Source: Brucella pecoris
GTDB lineage: Bacteria; Pseudomonadota; Alphaproteobacteria; Rhizobiales; Rhizobiaceae
DNA length: 64,000 nt
Direction: 5' to 3'
Assembly (NCBI RefSeq): GCF_006376675.1
Contig: NZ_VEWK01000003.1
Location: 1-64,000, forward strand
Shown: positions 45,105 to 53,965 of the stretch, piece by piece
Layout: every line of letters begins with the position of its first letter
Numbering within the stretch: position 1 is the stretch's first letter
Program-made: the position numbers and the translations under genes
The notes under the pieces: generated by a model
Seen by the model: only the letters and a program-made list of their open reading frames with translations
What the model was told of the DNA's origin: nothing
Database searches by the model: none

Positions 45105-45988
45105 CACCGCTATCGGACGAACAGGCACAAATCGCCAGCCCGCCTGCACGCAGCCTCTCAGAGCTAAAACGGGGACTTTGCTTCATCGCGGTCCACGCCA
45201 TCTTGATCTTGGGTGCAATCTTCATCGTCATGCCCTTCGTCTGGATGCTGGTCACATCAATCAAACCGCCAAATGAGATATTCAGCGCTCAGCTGCGGCT
45301 ATGGCCAACGCAGTTTTATGGCGTGGAAAATTACAGCTTCGCGCTTGAAAGCGCACCTTTGCTGCGCTTTGCACTGAACGGCGTCATTGTGTGCAGCGGT
45401 ATCCTTCTGGTCCAGTTGATCGTCGCGATCCCGTGTGCCTACGCACTGGCCAAGCTGAAATTTACCGGCCGCAACCTTTTCTTCGTTCTGATCCTGCTGG
45501 CACTGGCGATCCCCATCCAGGTGCCAGCGCTTCCCCTCTATATCGCTCTGGCCTGGGCTGGTCAGCTCAATAGCTATTTTTCGATGATGCTGCCGTTTTT
45601 CCTGTCAGCCTTCGCAATATTCCTGTTCCGGCAGTTTTTCAGGAGTTTCCCTGACGATATCATCAATGCCGCACGACTTGACGGCATGGGCGAGCTTGAA
45701 ATCATCTGGCGCATCGTCACGCCGAGTGCCATGCCGGCAATCGCCGCTTTCGCGGTGTTCTCGATTGTCGCGCATTGGAACGACCTTTACTGGCCGCTCA
45801 TCGTCATTTCCGACAACCAGCTCGCACCGCCGCCGCTTGGCATGCTGCTCTTCGCTGACGCGGAAACTGGCTCGAATTATGGAGCGCTGACGGCGGCCGC
45901 CACCATGCTCACCGCCCCGCTCGTGATCTGCTTCCTGATTGCGCGCAAGCGCTTCATTCAGGGCATCACCATGACCGGTGTCAAATAA
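45101..45988 (+). CDS. ABC transporter permease, MalG/UgpE type
   Basis: A 295-aa permease with six helices; the EAA loop is NAARLDGMGELEIIWRIVTP. It begins at a TTG (45101) that overlaps the preceding stop (TTGA) and is preceded by GGAGGG. N-terminal 30 residues are hydrophilic. Confidence 0.92.
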   Translation: MTPLSDEQAQIASPPARSLSELKRGLCFIAVHAILILGAIFIVMPFVWMLVTSIKPPNEIFSAQLRLWPTQFYGVENYSFALESAPLLRFALNGVIVCSGILLVQLIVAIPCAYALAKLKFTGRNLFFVLILLALAIPIQVPALPLYIALAWAGQLNSYFSMMLPFFLSAFAIFLFRQFFRSFPDDIINAARLDGMGELEIIWRIVTPSAMPAIAAFAVFSIVAHWNDLYWPLIVISDNQLAPPPLGMLLFADAETGSNYGALTAAATMLTAPLVICFLIARKRFIQGITMTGVK

Positions 45989-46029
45989 GAAGCCTCAATA
46001 AATAAACGTCTGAATCCAGGGAGGAACAT

Positions 46030-47307
46030 ATGAAACACATAGTAAAATTCATCGCCGCCGGAACCTTTACGCTTTGTATGGCGGGAACGGCACCCGCCGC
46101 CGAGGTGACACTGGACGTGCTCTACGCACAATCCGGCTTTGCGAAGTTCCATGACCCAATTTCGCAAGCCTTCATGAAGGAACACCCGGATATCAAGATA
46201 AAATTCCGGGCTCCTGCCAAGGACTACGACGAAGGCCATCTCCTGATGCAGCGGCTGGCCGTCACCAATCAGCTTCCAGACCTCTACTTTCCCGGCTACC
46301 ATCTTTTGCCCGAGCTTGCGCGCACTTTGGCCAAGCGCAACCAGATCGTAAACCTCAAGCCGTTTCTGGATGCCGAACCAAAAGACTGGATAACGCAGAA
46401 TTATTCACAGTCCATGCTCGATATTGGCGTTGTAGATGGTGTCAAATACGGTATGGCTTTCAACGCGTCGCTTCCAATTCTTTACGTCAATGAAAGCGCC
46501 GTCGAGAAAGCAGGTTTGGACCCCAAGGAGGTACCTGCGACTTGGGACGACCTTCTGGCGCGCGCCAAGAAAATCCATGACGCAGACCCGAAGATGACGG
46601 GTATCGGTTATACAATTTACGATTGGCCCGACGATTGGCTCTGGCAGACCATTTTGCGGCAGGAAGGAACGCAGCTCGTCGATCCTGAAACGGGAAAAGC
46701 CGGATTCAACAATGAAAAAGGTCTGGCAGCCCTCAAAATTCTCCGTCGTATCGTGACTGAGGGTGGCGAAAATTTGCTGGAATTTGAACAGGCGCGCCAG
46801 CAATTCGCAGCCGGACAAACCGCCTATTTCATCGATACACCCGCCCGCCTTGCACAGATTATCGGCCTTGTAGGAGACCGCTTCAAACTAAACACGATAA
46901 GAGTACCGATTGACGATAAGGAGAATGGCGGCCTCCCAACGGGTGGCGCCGCAGGCATCATTCTTTCACAAGATGAAGCCGTGCAGAAAGCTGCATGGGA
47001 ATATCTGAAATTCGCTACCGGCCCGAAAGGACAGAGTATCGTGGTAGAAACGACAGGGTATCTGCCGACGAACAAACTGGCTGACGGCGCTGATTATCTT
47101 GCTCCTTTTTACCAAAAGGAACCGCGCTTCAAAACAGTGGCATCCCAAATCGAGCTGGCGCGCCCGTGGGAGGGCTATCCGACCGGATCGTCGGTGCGCA
47201 TCTGGCGTGCGGAACGCGACATCATTGCCAAGGTTATGCGGGGCGACCTTACCCCTGAAGATGCCCTTCCCATGCTCGTGAAGACGGTCGATGAAATGAC
47301 TAAGTAA
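46030..47307 (+). CDS. ABC transporter extracellular solute-binding protein (family 1)
   Basis: A 425-aa periplasmic binding protein. The signal peptide (MKHIVKFIAAGTFTLCMAGT, ending APAAE) is followed by the SBP family 1 fold (KFHDPISQAFMKEHPDIKIK; LPDLYFPGY; IPVDDKENGG region; AGIILSQDEAVQKAAWEYLK). UgpB-type proteins have similar layout. Last gene of the operon, preceded by GGGAGGAAC. Substrate is unknown; association with two phosphatases hints at a phosphorylated or phosphodiester carbohydrate. Confidence 0.93.
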   Translation: MKHIVKFIAAGTFTLCMAGTAPAAEVTLDVLYAQSGFAKFHDPISQAFMKEHPDIKIKFRAPAKDYDEGHLLMQRLAVTNQLPDLYFPGYHLLPELARTLAKRNQIVNLKPFLDAEPKDWITQNYSQSMLDIGVVDGVKYGMAFNASLPILYVNESAVEKAGLDPKEVPATWDDLLARAKKIHDADPKMTGIGYTIYDWPDDWLWQTILRQEGTQLVDPETGKAGFNNEKGLAALKILRRIVTEGGENLLEFEQARQQFAAGQTAYFIDTPARLAQIIGLVGDRFKLNTIRVPIDDKENGGLPTGGAAGIILSQDEAVQKAAWEYLKFATGPKGQSIVVETTGYLPTNKLADGADYLAPFYQKEPRFKTVASQIELARPWEGYPTGSSVRIWRAERDIIAKVMRGDLTPEDALPMLVKTVDEMTK

Positions 47308-47971
47308 GTTCTCATCATTAACAGCTAACTTTGCCCTGTAGCCCTTAGCAGCGCATAGATTGTATCGCCAGCCTGTCATCGGTCTTCATATGACCGTTGG
47401 CAGGCAAATTCCAAAACGGCACAGCAACCCCCATAACAAACGACCGTTGGTCCTTGGTTGGCACGCTTTTGCGTTGAAATGCGGTGAATGATGCAATGAG
47501 CTCGCCGTATAGTGCCGGATGAGCTCATTGAGAGGCATTGATGTGGACGGCATATGCCCATGGCATCAGGGCGTCGATGTCTTTGGCCAGATGACCGTTG
47601 GCGAGGCTGATGAAGAGATCGCGCAGATAGGCGGGAGGATTGCAAGTCCTGCCATCAGCCGCGTCGGCAAGAGTGGTAGGCCACCGCCATCCTTGTAACC
47701 TTCCCCGAAGCGCTGTTCCAGAAACGCCAAGCAACGACGCCGTTCTGCGCCGCACCGACATCGCCCTCGCGCGCGCGCCATTTCCCAACATTCAGGCTCA
47801 GATTGCCGAGCTGATGATGCCTCCGGCCCGTGCCGTCGCGACGGATAAACGTTTTCGTCAGCAATGGCAGGCATCCCGGTGGATATAAGTGGCGCTAGGA
47901 CGTTACACGATCCAGTGATTTACGCGACCGAAATTGTCGCCCCTGCTGTTAGCTCTGAAGATTTATGATCG
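47308..47971. other. Non-coding junction between island and core
   Basis: These 664 bp contain no intact gene. They hold an IS66 remnant (47525-47660) and two copies of TGACCGTTGGC (about 47387-47398 and 47590-47600). The smc stop at 47972 marks the return of core genes. Confidence 0.5.
47525..47660 (-). pseudogene. IS66-family transposase, C-terminal remnant
   Basis: The minus-strand frame NPPAYLRDLFISLANGHLAK, then DIDALMPWAYA, matches the end of IS66 TnpC transposases (…YLxDVLxRI…IDELLPW). Nothing before it is recognisable in frame. It marks past insertion at the right edge of the island. Confidence 0.65.
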
Positions 47972-50900
47972 TCATCCCGTTTCGCGCAGCCGTTCAGCCG
48001 TCTGCAAGTCCACAGAAACGAGCTGACTCACGCCCTGTTCACCCATCGTCACGCCGAAGAGACGGTTCATGCGTGCCATAGTGATCGGATTATGCGTGAT
48101 GACCACGAAGCGCGTTTCGGTCGAAGCCGCCATTTCATCCATCAGATTGCAGTAGCGCTCGACGTTATGATCGTCGAGCGGTGCATCCACTTCGTCCAGC
48201 ACGCAAATCGGTGCCGGATTGGTGAGGAACACTGCAAAAATGAGCGCCATGGCCGTCAGCGCCTGCTCGCCGCCGGAAAGCAGCGTCATGGTCTGCGGCT
48301 TCTTGCCGGGCGGACGGGCTAGGATTTCCAGACCGGCTTCCAGCGGATCGTCGCTTTCGATCAGTTGCAGTTCAGCCGTGCCGCCGCCAAAGAGATGCGT
48401 GAACAGGCGCTGGAACTGCACATTCACCACGTCGAACGCAGCCAGCAGGCGTTCGCGTCCCTCGCGGTTGAGGCTCTGGATCGCCTGACGCAATTTCTTG
48501 ATCGCCTCGATCACGTCTTCGCGCTCGGAGACGATGGTATCGAGGCGGCCAGACAGTTCTTCCTGTTCCTCATCGGCGCGCAGATTGACTGCACCGAGCC
48601 GCTCCCGCTCAATCTTCAACCGCTCCAACTGGCGTTCAAGCTGATCGGGATCGGGCAAAGCCTCATCCGGCCTTAAACCCGTCTGGCGAATAGCCTCGTG
48701 CGGTGGGCAGTTCAGTGCTTCGGCGATCCGGGCTTCAGCATCCTTGCGTCGTTCTTCTGCCGCTGCAAGACGTTCTTCGGCACGCGCACGCTGTTCGCGA
48801 CTTGCAGCCAGTTGCTGGATGGCAAGGGTCGCCGTCTTATCGAGTTCCGCCTGCGCAGCCTCAGCCTCGGCCAGAATATCGCCAGCCTGTTTCCGAAGGG
48901 CATCGGCCTGCGAAAGCTCGTTCAACAGTGCCCGGCGGCGGTTCTCGATTTCGTCAGGCGCTTCCGCAAGGGCCTCGGCCTCATCCGCCGTTTCCGCACG
49001 GCGATCATTCAAAGCAGCAATATGTCGGTCAGCATTTTCGGCGCGGGATTTCCAGTTGCGACGCTCCAGCGCAATCATTTCCAGCCGCCGTTTGCGAGCA
49101 TCAGCCTCGCGCCGCAGCCCCTCATAGGCGGCGCGCGCTTCTGCCAAAGCCGTGCGGTCCGACATGACTTCGCTGCTCAATGCGGCAAGGCGTTCGCCAA
49201 TCGCATCGATATCCGGCATTTCGCCAAGCCGCTCTTCGGCTTCCGTGACACGGATCTGCGCTTCTTCGAGATTTTCTTCCAGATGCGCCTTGCTGTCTTC
49301 CAGACCGGCACGGCGTGTTGCCAATTGGCCTGCTGCACGCTCCGCAGCCGCGAGAGCCTCACGCGCTTCATCAAGCTTGCGCTGGTTGGCACGCCATTGA
49401 TCGCGCGCGACACGTTCCTGTTCGACGGCCTTGCGGACGCCTGCTTCGGTTCGCTGCACATCCTGCTCAGCCTGCTCGGCACGTTTGCGCGCGGCAATCG
49501 CTTCCTGTTCGAGTTCCACCAACCGGTTTTTTTGTGCCAGTCGCTGAGCTGTCGGGGTCGGCGCATCAGCGCTTGCCGTATAGCCATCCCAGCGCCAGAG
49601 CGCTCCGGTCTTGCTGACGAGCCGCTGGCCGGGCCGCAACATGGCCTGCAGGCGCTTGCCTTCACTTTCCGAGACAACGCCGACCTGTGCCAGCCTACGG
49701 CGTAATTGCTGCGGCCCTTCTACCAGCCGATCCAAGGGTGTCACGCCGTCGGGCAGAGCGGGATCGGCATTGGCTGCGGGATTGTAAGCCCAGTAGACCG
49801 GTGCATGTTCATCGCTGGCCGCGTCAAGATCTTCACCGAGTGCCGCACCAAGTGCTACTTCATAGCCTTTCTCAACACGCAGTTCTTCCACCACTGGCGG
49901 GAATTGCCCTGTTTCACCAGCATTCAGAATGCGGGCCAACGTCTGCGCTTCCGTTTCGATGCGATTCAGTTCGGTACGCGCCTCGCTCAAAGGTTGGCGG
50001 CTGGCGGCTTCCGCTTCGCGCGCGCTTGCAACGAGCTCTTCCGCGCTTGCGACCAGTTCCTCAGCGGATGCCAGTTCTTCCGCACAGCGATCGACTACGA
50101 TGCGCTTTTCCGCCGGATCGAACAGGCCACCGATCTGTTCCGCGACAGCAGCGATGTCGCGCTCGATCGCTTCCATCTGGACAGAAAGACGGTCACGACG
50201 ATCACGTGTTTCCTTCAATACACGTTCGATCTGCACACGCTCTGCGGCAGCTTCGGCACGTTCGGCCGTCACGCGGGACAAAGCGCTCTCGCTGTCCTGC
50301 AATTGAACTTCCGCTTCCTCAAACAGTGCATGCAGTTCCTGATCGCGCTCGCCGGATTCTTCAGCGGAAGCGATCAGTTCCTGTTCTTCGTCATCGAGAC
50401 GCGCCAGAATGTCGGCGTTCTCACGCATCATTTCTTCTTCGCGCGCGATGTCGGCGGAAAGCTGCTCAAGACGCTTTATCAACTCTGCCCGACGGGCACG
50501 AAGACGTTCGCCTTCCTCATCAAGCTGCGTTCTGGCAATGGAAAGGCGCTGCAATGCAGCCGCGGCTTTCGCTTCAGCCTCACGCAGTTCGGGCAGTTTG
50601 TGTGCGCCGACCGCCTGTACTTTCGCCGCGTTCATCTGGGCTTGCGCCATGTCACCGACAGCCGAGGTTGCCTGCGCCAGGGCGCTTTGCGCCTCGCCTT
50701 CCTGCATCTTTGCCTGCGACCAGCGCAAATGCAGAAGTGCGGCTTCCGCCCGGCGAATATCTGCGGAAAGTGCCTTGAAGCGGTTTGCCTGACGCGCCTG
50801 ACGTTTCAGACTTTCGATCTGGCTTCCAAGCTCGCCAACCACATCGTCCAAACGCTCGAGATTGGTTTCAGCAGCACGCAAGCGCAGCTCGGCCTCATGA

Positions 50901-51430
50901 CGGCGCGTATGCAGGCCGGAGATGCCAGCCGCTTCTTCCAGAAGCGCACGACGGGCTTGCGGCTTTGCCTGAATAAGCTCGCCAATGCGCCCCTGCCCGA
51001 CCATGGAGGGCGAACGTGCGCCGGTGGACTGGTCCGCAAAGAGAAGCTGCACATCCTTGGCACGCGCTTCCTTGCCATTGATGCGATAGACCGACCCGGA
51101 TTCCCGTTCGATACGGCGAGAGACCTGCAATTCGTCCGCATCATTGTAAGCGGCAGGCGCAGTGCGGTCGGAATTGTCGAGAAAAAGCGTGACTTCCGCA
51201 GTATTGCGCGCGGGCCGCGTGGCCGAGCCGGAAAAGATCACATCGTCCATGCCGGAGGCGCGCATGTTCTTGTATGAGTTTTCACCCATCACCCAGCGCA
51301 ACGCTTCGACCAGATTGGATTTGCCGCAGCCATTTGGGCCGACAACGCCGGTCAGCCCGCCTTCGATGACGAACTCCATGGGCTCGACGAAGGATTTGAA
51401 ACCAACAAGGCGCAGCTTGGAGAAGCGCAT
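47972..51430 (-). CDS. smc: Chromosome segregation protein SMC
   Basis: An 1152-aa condensin ATPase that organises and segregates chromosomes. The head carries Walker A GPNGCGKSNLVEALRWVMGE near residue 32, the signature LSGGEQALTAMAL near 1052 and Walker B ICVLDEVDAPLDD near 1075. Two long coiled coils (about 165-500 and 650-1000) flank the hinge. RBS GGAGGGG. It follows a strong terminator of the dsbA-like gene and stands alone; ScpA/ScpB are not here. Confidence 0.96.
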   Translation of the reverse strand: MRFSKLRLVGFKSFVEPMEFVIEGGLTGVVGPNGCGKSNLVEALRWVMGENSYKNMRASGMDDVIFSGSATRPARNTAEVTLFLDNSDRTAPAAYNDADELQVSRRIERESGSVYRINGKEARAKDVQLLFADQSTGARSPSMVGQGRIGELIQAKPQARRALLEEAAGISGLHTRRHEAELRLRAAETNLERLDDVVGELGSQIESLKRQARQANRFKALSADIRRAEAALLHLRWSQAKMQEGEAQSALAQATSAVGDMAQAQMNAAKVQAVGAHKLPELREAEAKAAAALQRLSIARTQLDEEGERLRARRAELIKRLEQLSADIAREEEMMRENADILARLDDEEQELIASAEESGERDQELHALFEEAEVQLQDSESALSRVTAERAEAAAERVQIERVLKETRDRRDRLSVQMEAIERDIAAVAEQIGGLFDPAEKRIVVDRCAEELASAEELVASAEELVASAREAEAASRQPLSEARTELNRIETEAQTLARILNAGETGQFPPVVEELRVEKGYEVALGAALGEDLDAASDEHAPVYWAYNPAANADPALPDGVTPLDRLVEGPQQLRRRLAQVGVVSESEGKRLQAMLRPGQRLVSKTGALWRWDGYTASADAPTPTAQRLAQKNRLVELEQEAIAARKRAEQAEQDVQRTEAGVRKAVEQERVARDQWRANQRKLDEAREALAAAERAAGQLATRRAGLEDSKAHLEENLEEAQIRVTEAEERLGEMPDIDAIGERLAALSSEVMSDRTALAEARAAYEGLRREADARKRRLEMIALERRNWKSRAENADRHIAALNDRRAETADEAEALAEAPDEIENRRRALLNELSQADALRKQAGDILAEAEAAQAELDKTATLAIQQLAASREQRARAEERLAAAEERRKDAEARIAEALNCPPHEAIRQTGLRPDEALPDPDQLERQLERLKIERERLGAVNLRADEEQEELSGRLDTIVSEREDVIEAIKKLRQAIQSLNREGRERLLAAFDVVNVQFQRLFTHLFGGGTAELQLIESDDPLEAGLEILARPPGKKPQTMTLLSGGEQALTAMALIFAVFLTNPAPICVLDEVDAPLDDHNVERYCNLMDEMAASTETRFVVITHNPITMARMNRLFGVTMGEQGVSQLVSVDLQTAERLRETG

Positions 51431-51564
51431 CAGAATGCCCCTCCTGCAGCGAGAGCGGTGCCTGTTAAAACTGGGTACTGGAACCGCTCCTGCTCATTGT
51501 TTGTACGCATTATCCCACGCAAAACCGCTTCGCAATTTTGCTGGAAATGCCCTATCTCAAAAAC

Positions 51565-51596
51565 GCAAAAAGCGGGCGCAGAGAAGCGCCCGCTTT
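51565..51596 (-). terminator. Rho-independent terminator
   Basis: AGCGGGCGC (51571-51579) and GCGCCCGCT (51586-51594) form a perfect nine-pair stem with a six-base loop, followed on the minus strand by TTTTTGCG. It ends the dsbA-like transcript and separates it from smc. The plus strand also has a short T-run. Confidence 0.85.
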
Positions 51597-51613
51597 TCGA
51601 TCTGAAAAACGGA

Positions 51614-52276
51614 TCAGAGAAGCTTGTCGATGATTGCCGACATTTCGTCAACCGAAAGCGCTCCAGCGTATTTTTGTCCGTTAATGAAGAAAGTCGGCGT
51701 TGCATTCACACCGAAATCCTTCGACCCACGCTCCATCGTTGCTCTCACATCATCGAGAACTTGCTGGTTCGTCAAGCAAGCCTTGAAGGACTCCTGTGTA
51801 AAACCGGCAAGTTTTGCAATTTGCAGGAGAGCTGCCTCACCGTCTTCGGCGGTTGCCCACTGCTGCTGCTGCTTGAAGAAAACGTCGACCATCGGGAAAT
51901 AACGGTCTTCCGGTGCGCAGCGCGCCAGCATGAAAGCGGCAGTCGCGCGCGGATCGAACGGGAACTCACGGAAGATGAGCCGTGCTTTGCCCGTATCGAT
52001 ATATTTTTCCTTGATTTTCGGGAATGTGTTGATCGTAAAATCTGCGCAATGTGGGCAGGTCAGCGATGCATATTCAACGATGGTGACCGGCGCGTCAGCC
52101 TTGCCATAGACCATATCCTTGAGCTTGCCGGGTTCGGCAATCTTGGCCGCATCAACGGTGCCTTCAGGATCGCGCTGCTGCGCATTCGCGCCACCGGCAA
52201 ACGCCAGCCCGGCAGCCGCTGCTCCGGCAAGAGAAATAACGTGTCTGCGATTAAACGCTGCAGGCATCCGAATCAT
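51614..52276 (-). CDS. DsbA-family thiol:disulfide interchange protein
   Basis: A 220-aa periplasmic thioredoxin-fold protein. A Tat-like signal (NRRHVISLAGAAAAGLAFAG) leads into the fold; the active site is EYASLTCPHCADF (CPHC) and a cis-Pro-type loop NATPTFFINGQKY follows. The insertion between (residues 110-170) is helical as in DsbA/BdbD. It forms or isomerises disulfides in exported proteins. The ATG at 52276 follows AGGA; a TTG five codons upstream is less likely. It precedes smc on the same strand, as in other Rhizobiales. Confidence 0.9.
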   Translation of the reverse strand: MIRMPAAFNRRHVISLAGAAAAGLAFAGGANAQQRDPEGTVDAAKIAEPGKLKDMVYGKADAPVTIVEYASLTCPHCADFTINTFPKIKEKYIDTGKARLIFREFPFDPRATAAFMLARCAPEDRYFPMVDVFFKQQQQWATAEDGEAALLQIAKLAGFTQESFKACLTNQQVLDDVRATMERGSKDFGVNATPTFFINGQKYAGALSVDEMSAIIDKLL

Positions 52277-52463
52277 CCAGTCCTGTTTCAATAGTTGACT
52301 TCGACATACAATCTAAAGCGGCAGATCGCACTTCGCTAGACCCGCAGCGTTCACATGAAAGTCAGCGCCTTGCGTTTTTTGTCTTCATATTTGCGACAAT
52401 CAATTGGGGTGCCAAGTTCAAACTGCTGAAAGCTTGCATCAATTTTATGGCAGCAGGCCGAAT

Positions 52464-52991
52464 TCAGCTGTCCTTACCGTCTTTTCGACCGATTGTCCGC
52501 TTCTCTGCGAGAATGTTCTTGCCAAGACGTGCCAGTGCTGCGCGAAGCGCGTCATCTTCGATACCGTCCGTGGCCTTGTCGATGCGGCGTTCTTCGGCAG
52601 GCCCAAGCGGCGCCAGCCTCTTTATCCGACGCTTGGCTGGAATGACTGGTGGCTTCTGTTCGATGCGAATGCGCCCGACTGCGGAGAAGCCGAGAAAGCC
52701 ATTAATACGACTGATAATTTCCCCTGTTTCATGCTGGACTTGCAAGGCAGCGAAGCCTTCGCAGGCGATAATCAGCGTTGCTGGTGAAAACGGATCGTCC
52801 TCATGCAGACGGCGCGGCCAGATAATGCGCAGCGGACGTGACGTTGCACCGATGGCAGGCCCGACAATATCTTCCCACGACTGAAGCAAGGCGAGATTGA
52901 TACCGGCACGCTTTTGCAGCATCGGGTCCACCAGACCCGAAGCCATGTCTGCCAGCGGCCTGAAGCCGCGTCTGGATGTTGGTTCGCTCAT
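52464..52991 (-). CDS. dciA: DciA family (DUF721) replicative-helicase loader
   Basis: A 175-aa protein of the DUF721/DciA family, which helps load DnaB in bacteria lacking DnaC. The N-terminal domain has ALLQSWEDIVGPAIGATSRP, LIIACEGFAALQVQHETGEI and IISRINGFLGFSAVGRIRIE. A disordered basic tail follows. The ATG overlaps the stop of the upstream epimerase gene (ATGA), an unusual partner. Confidence 0.88.
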   Translation of the reverse strand: MSEPTSRRGFRPLADMASGLVDPMLQKRAGINLALLQSWEDIVGPAIGATSRPLRIIWPRRLHEDDPFSPATLIIACEGFAALQVQHETGEIISRINGFLGFSAVGRIRIEQKPPVIPAKRRIKRLAPLGPAEERRIDKATDGIEDDALRAALARLGKNILAEKRTIGRKDGKDS

Positions 52992-53965
52992 CGCGCTCCA
53001 TTATAGCCGCGAAACCACTCGACAAACAAAGGAATCCCCTGATCGAGTGTCGTTTTCGGGCTAAAGCCAAGATCGCCAGCAGCAAGCGTGATGTCGGCAT
53101 AGGTGCGCGGCACGTCGGCGGCTGGCATAGGTTCCAGCTTACGGATTGCCTCCTTGCCCGTCGCTTTCTCGATTGCAGCAATGAAATCGTTCAGCATTAC
53201 GGGCCGGTTGTTGCCAAGATTATAAACAGGTGCGGTATCTTCCGGCTTGTCGAGTATGCGCCGTACCGCACCGACTACACCGCTGACGATATCGTCCACG
53301 AAGGTGAAGTCCCGCTGCATCTCACCATTATTGAACACCCGGATCGGCTCACCCTTGAGGATCGCGGACGTGAACAGCCATGGCGCCATGTCAGGCCGCC
53401 CGTAAGGACCGTAGACGGTAAAGAAGCGCAAGCCCGCAGAGTGGAGCTTGTGCACGTGACGGTAGGAGTAGGCCAGTAGTTCGCCCGAACGCTTTGTCGC
53501 GGCATAGATCGAGACGGGATGATCGACAGGATCGCTTTCGGAGAAAGGCACCTTTTCATTCGCGCCATAGACCGACGATGAGCTGGCATAAACGACAGGC
53601 GGTCGCTTATCCAGTCTCAGCGCGGTTTCGAAGACCGTGACCTGTCCCTGCACATTAGCGGAGATATAGACGGTGGGGTTCTCAATGGAGTATCGCACAC
53701 CCGCCTGTGCTGCCAGATGCACGATGATATCTGCATCCCGATCAGCGCCGATCGCCGCATTGATCGCTTCTGCATCGGAAATATCCGCCTTTGCGAACCG
53801 GAAGCCTTCCCTCATATGAAGTTTGGAGAGCCGGGTTTCTTTCAGGGCAACCGAATAATAGTCATTCACATTGTCTATGCCAATGACCTGCCAGCCTTCA
53901 TCTAGCAGTCGTTGCGCCGTGTGGAACCCGATAAACCCGGCTGCGCCCGTTACAATGGCTTTCAT
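52988..53965 (-). CDS. lpsL: UDP-glucuronate 4-epimerase-like sugar epimerase
   Basis: A 325-aa extended short-chain dehydrogenase. The NAD loop is VTGAAGFIGFHTAQRLL, then GIDNVNDYYSVALKETRLS; the catalytic triad appears as SSSSVYG and YAATK. These blocks resemble UDP-glucuronate 4-epimerase (LpsL-like), which makes UDP-galacturonate for LPS. It lies between the ligase-like gene and dciA and overlaps both by four bases. The start at 53965 replaces a longer frame. Confidence 0.85.
   Translation of the reverse strand: MKAIVTGAAGFIGFHTAQRLLDEGWQVIGIDNVNDYYSVALKETRLSKLHMREGFRFAKADISDAEAINAAIGADRDADIIVHLAAQAGVRYSIENPTVYISANVQGQVTVFETALRLDKRPPVVYASSSSVYGANEKVPFSESDPVDHPVSIYAATKRSGELLAYSYRHVHKLHSAGLRFFTVYGPYGRPDMAPWLFTSAILKGEPIRVFNNGEMQRDFTFVDDIVSGVVGAVRRILDKPEDTAPVYNLGNNRPVMLNDFIAAIEKATGKEAIRKLEPMPAADVPRTYADITLAAGDLGFSPKTTLDQGIPLFVEWFRGYNGAR

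Noticed and set aside
47566..47874. 102-codon minus-strand frame at the right edge of the island
   Set aside because: Arg-rich composition and overlap with the IS66 remnant in another frame indicate non-coding DNA.
49706..51277. Long plus-strand frame of 523 codons opposite smc
   Set aside because: Antisense to the smc coiled coils; composition is typical of shadow frames.
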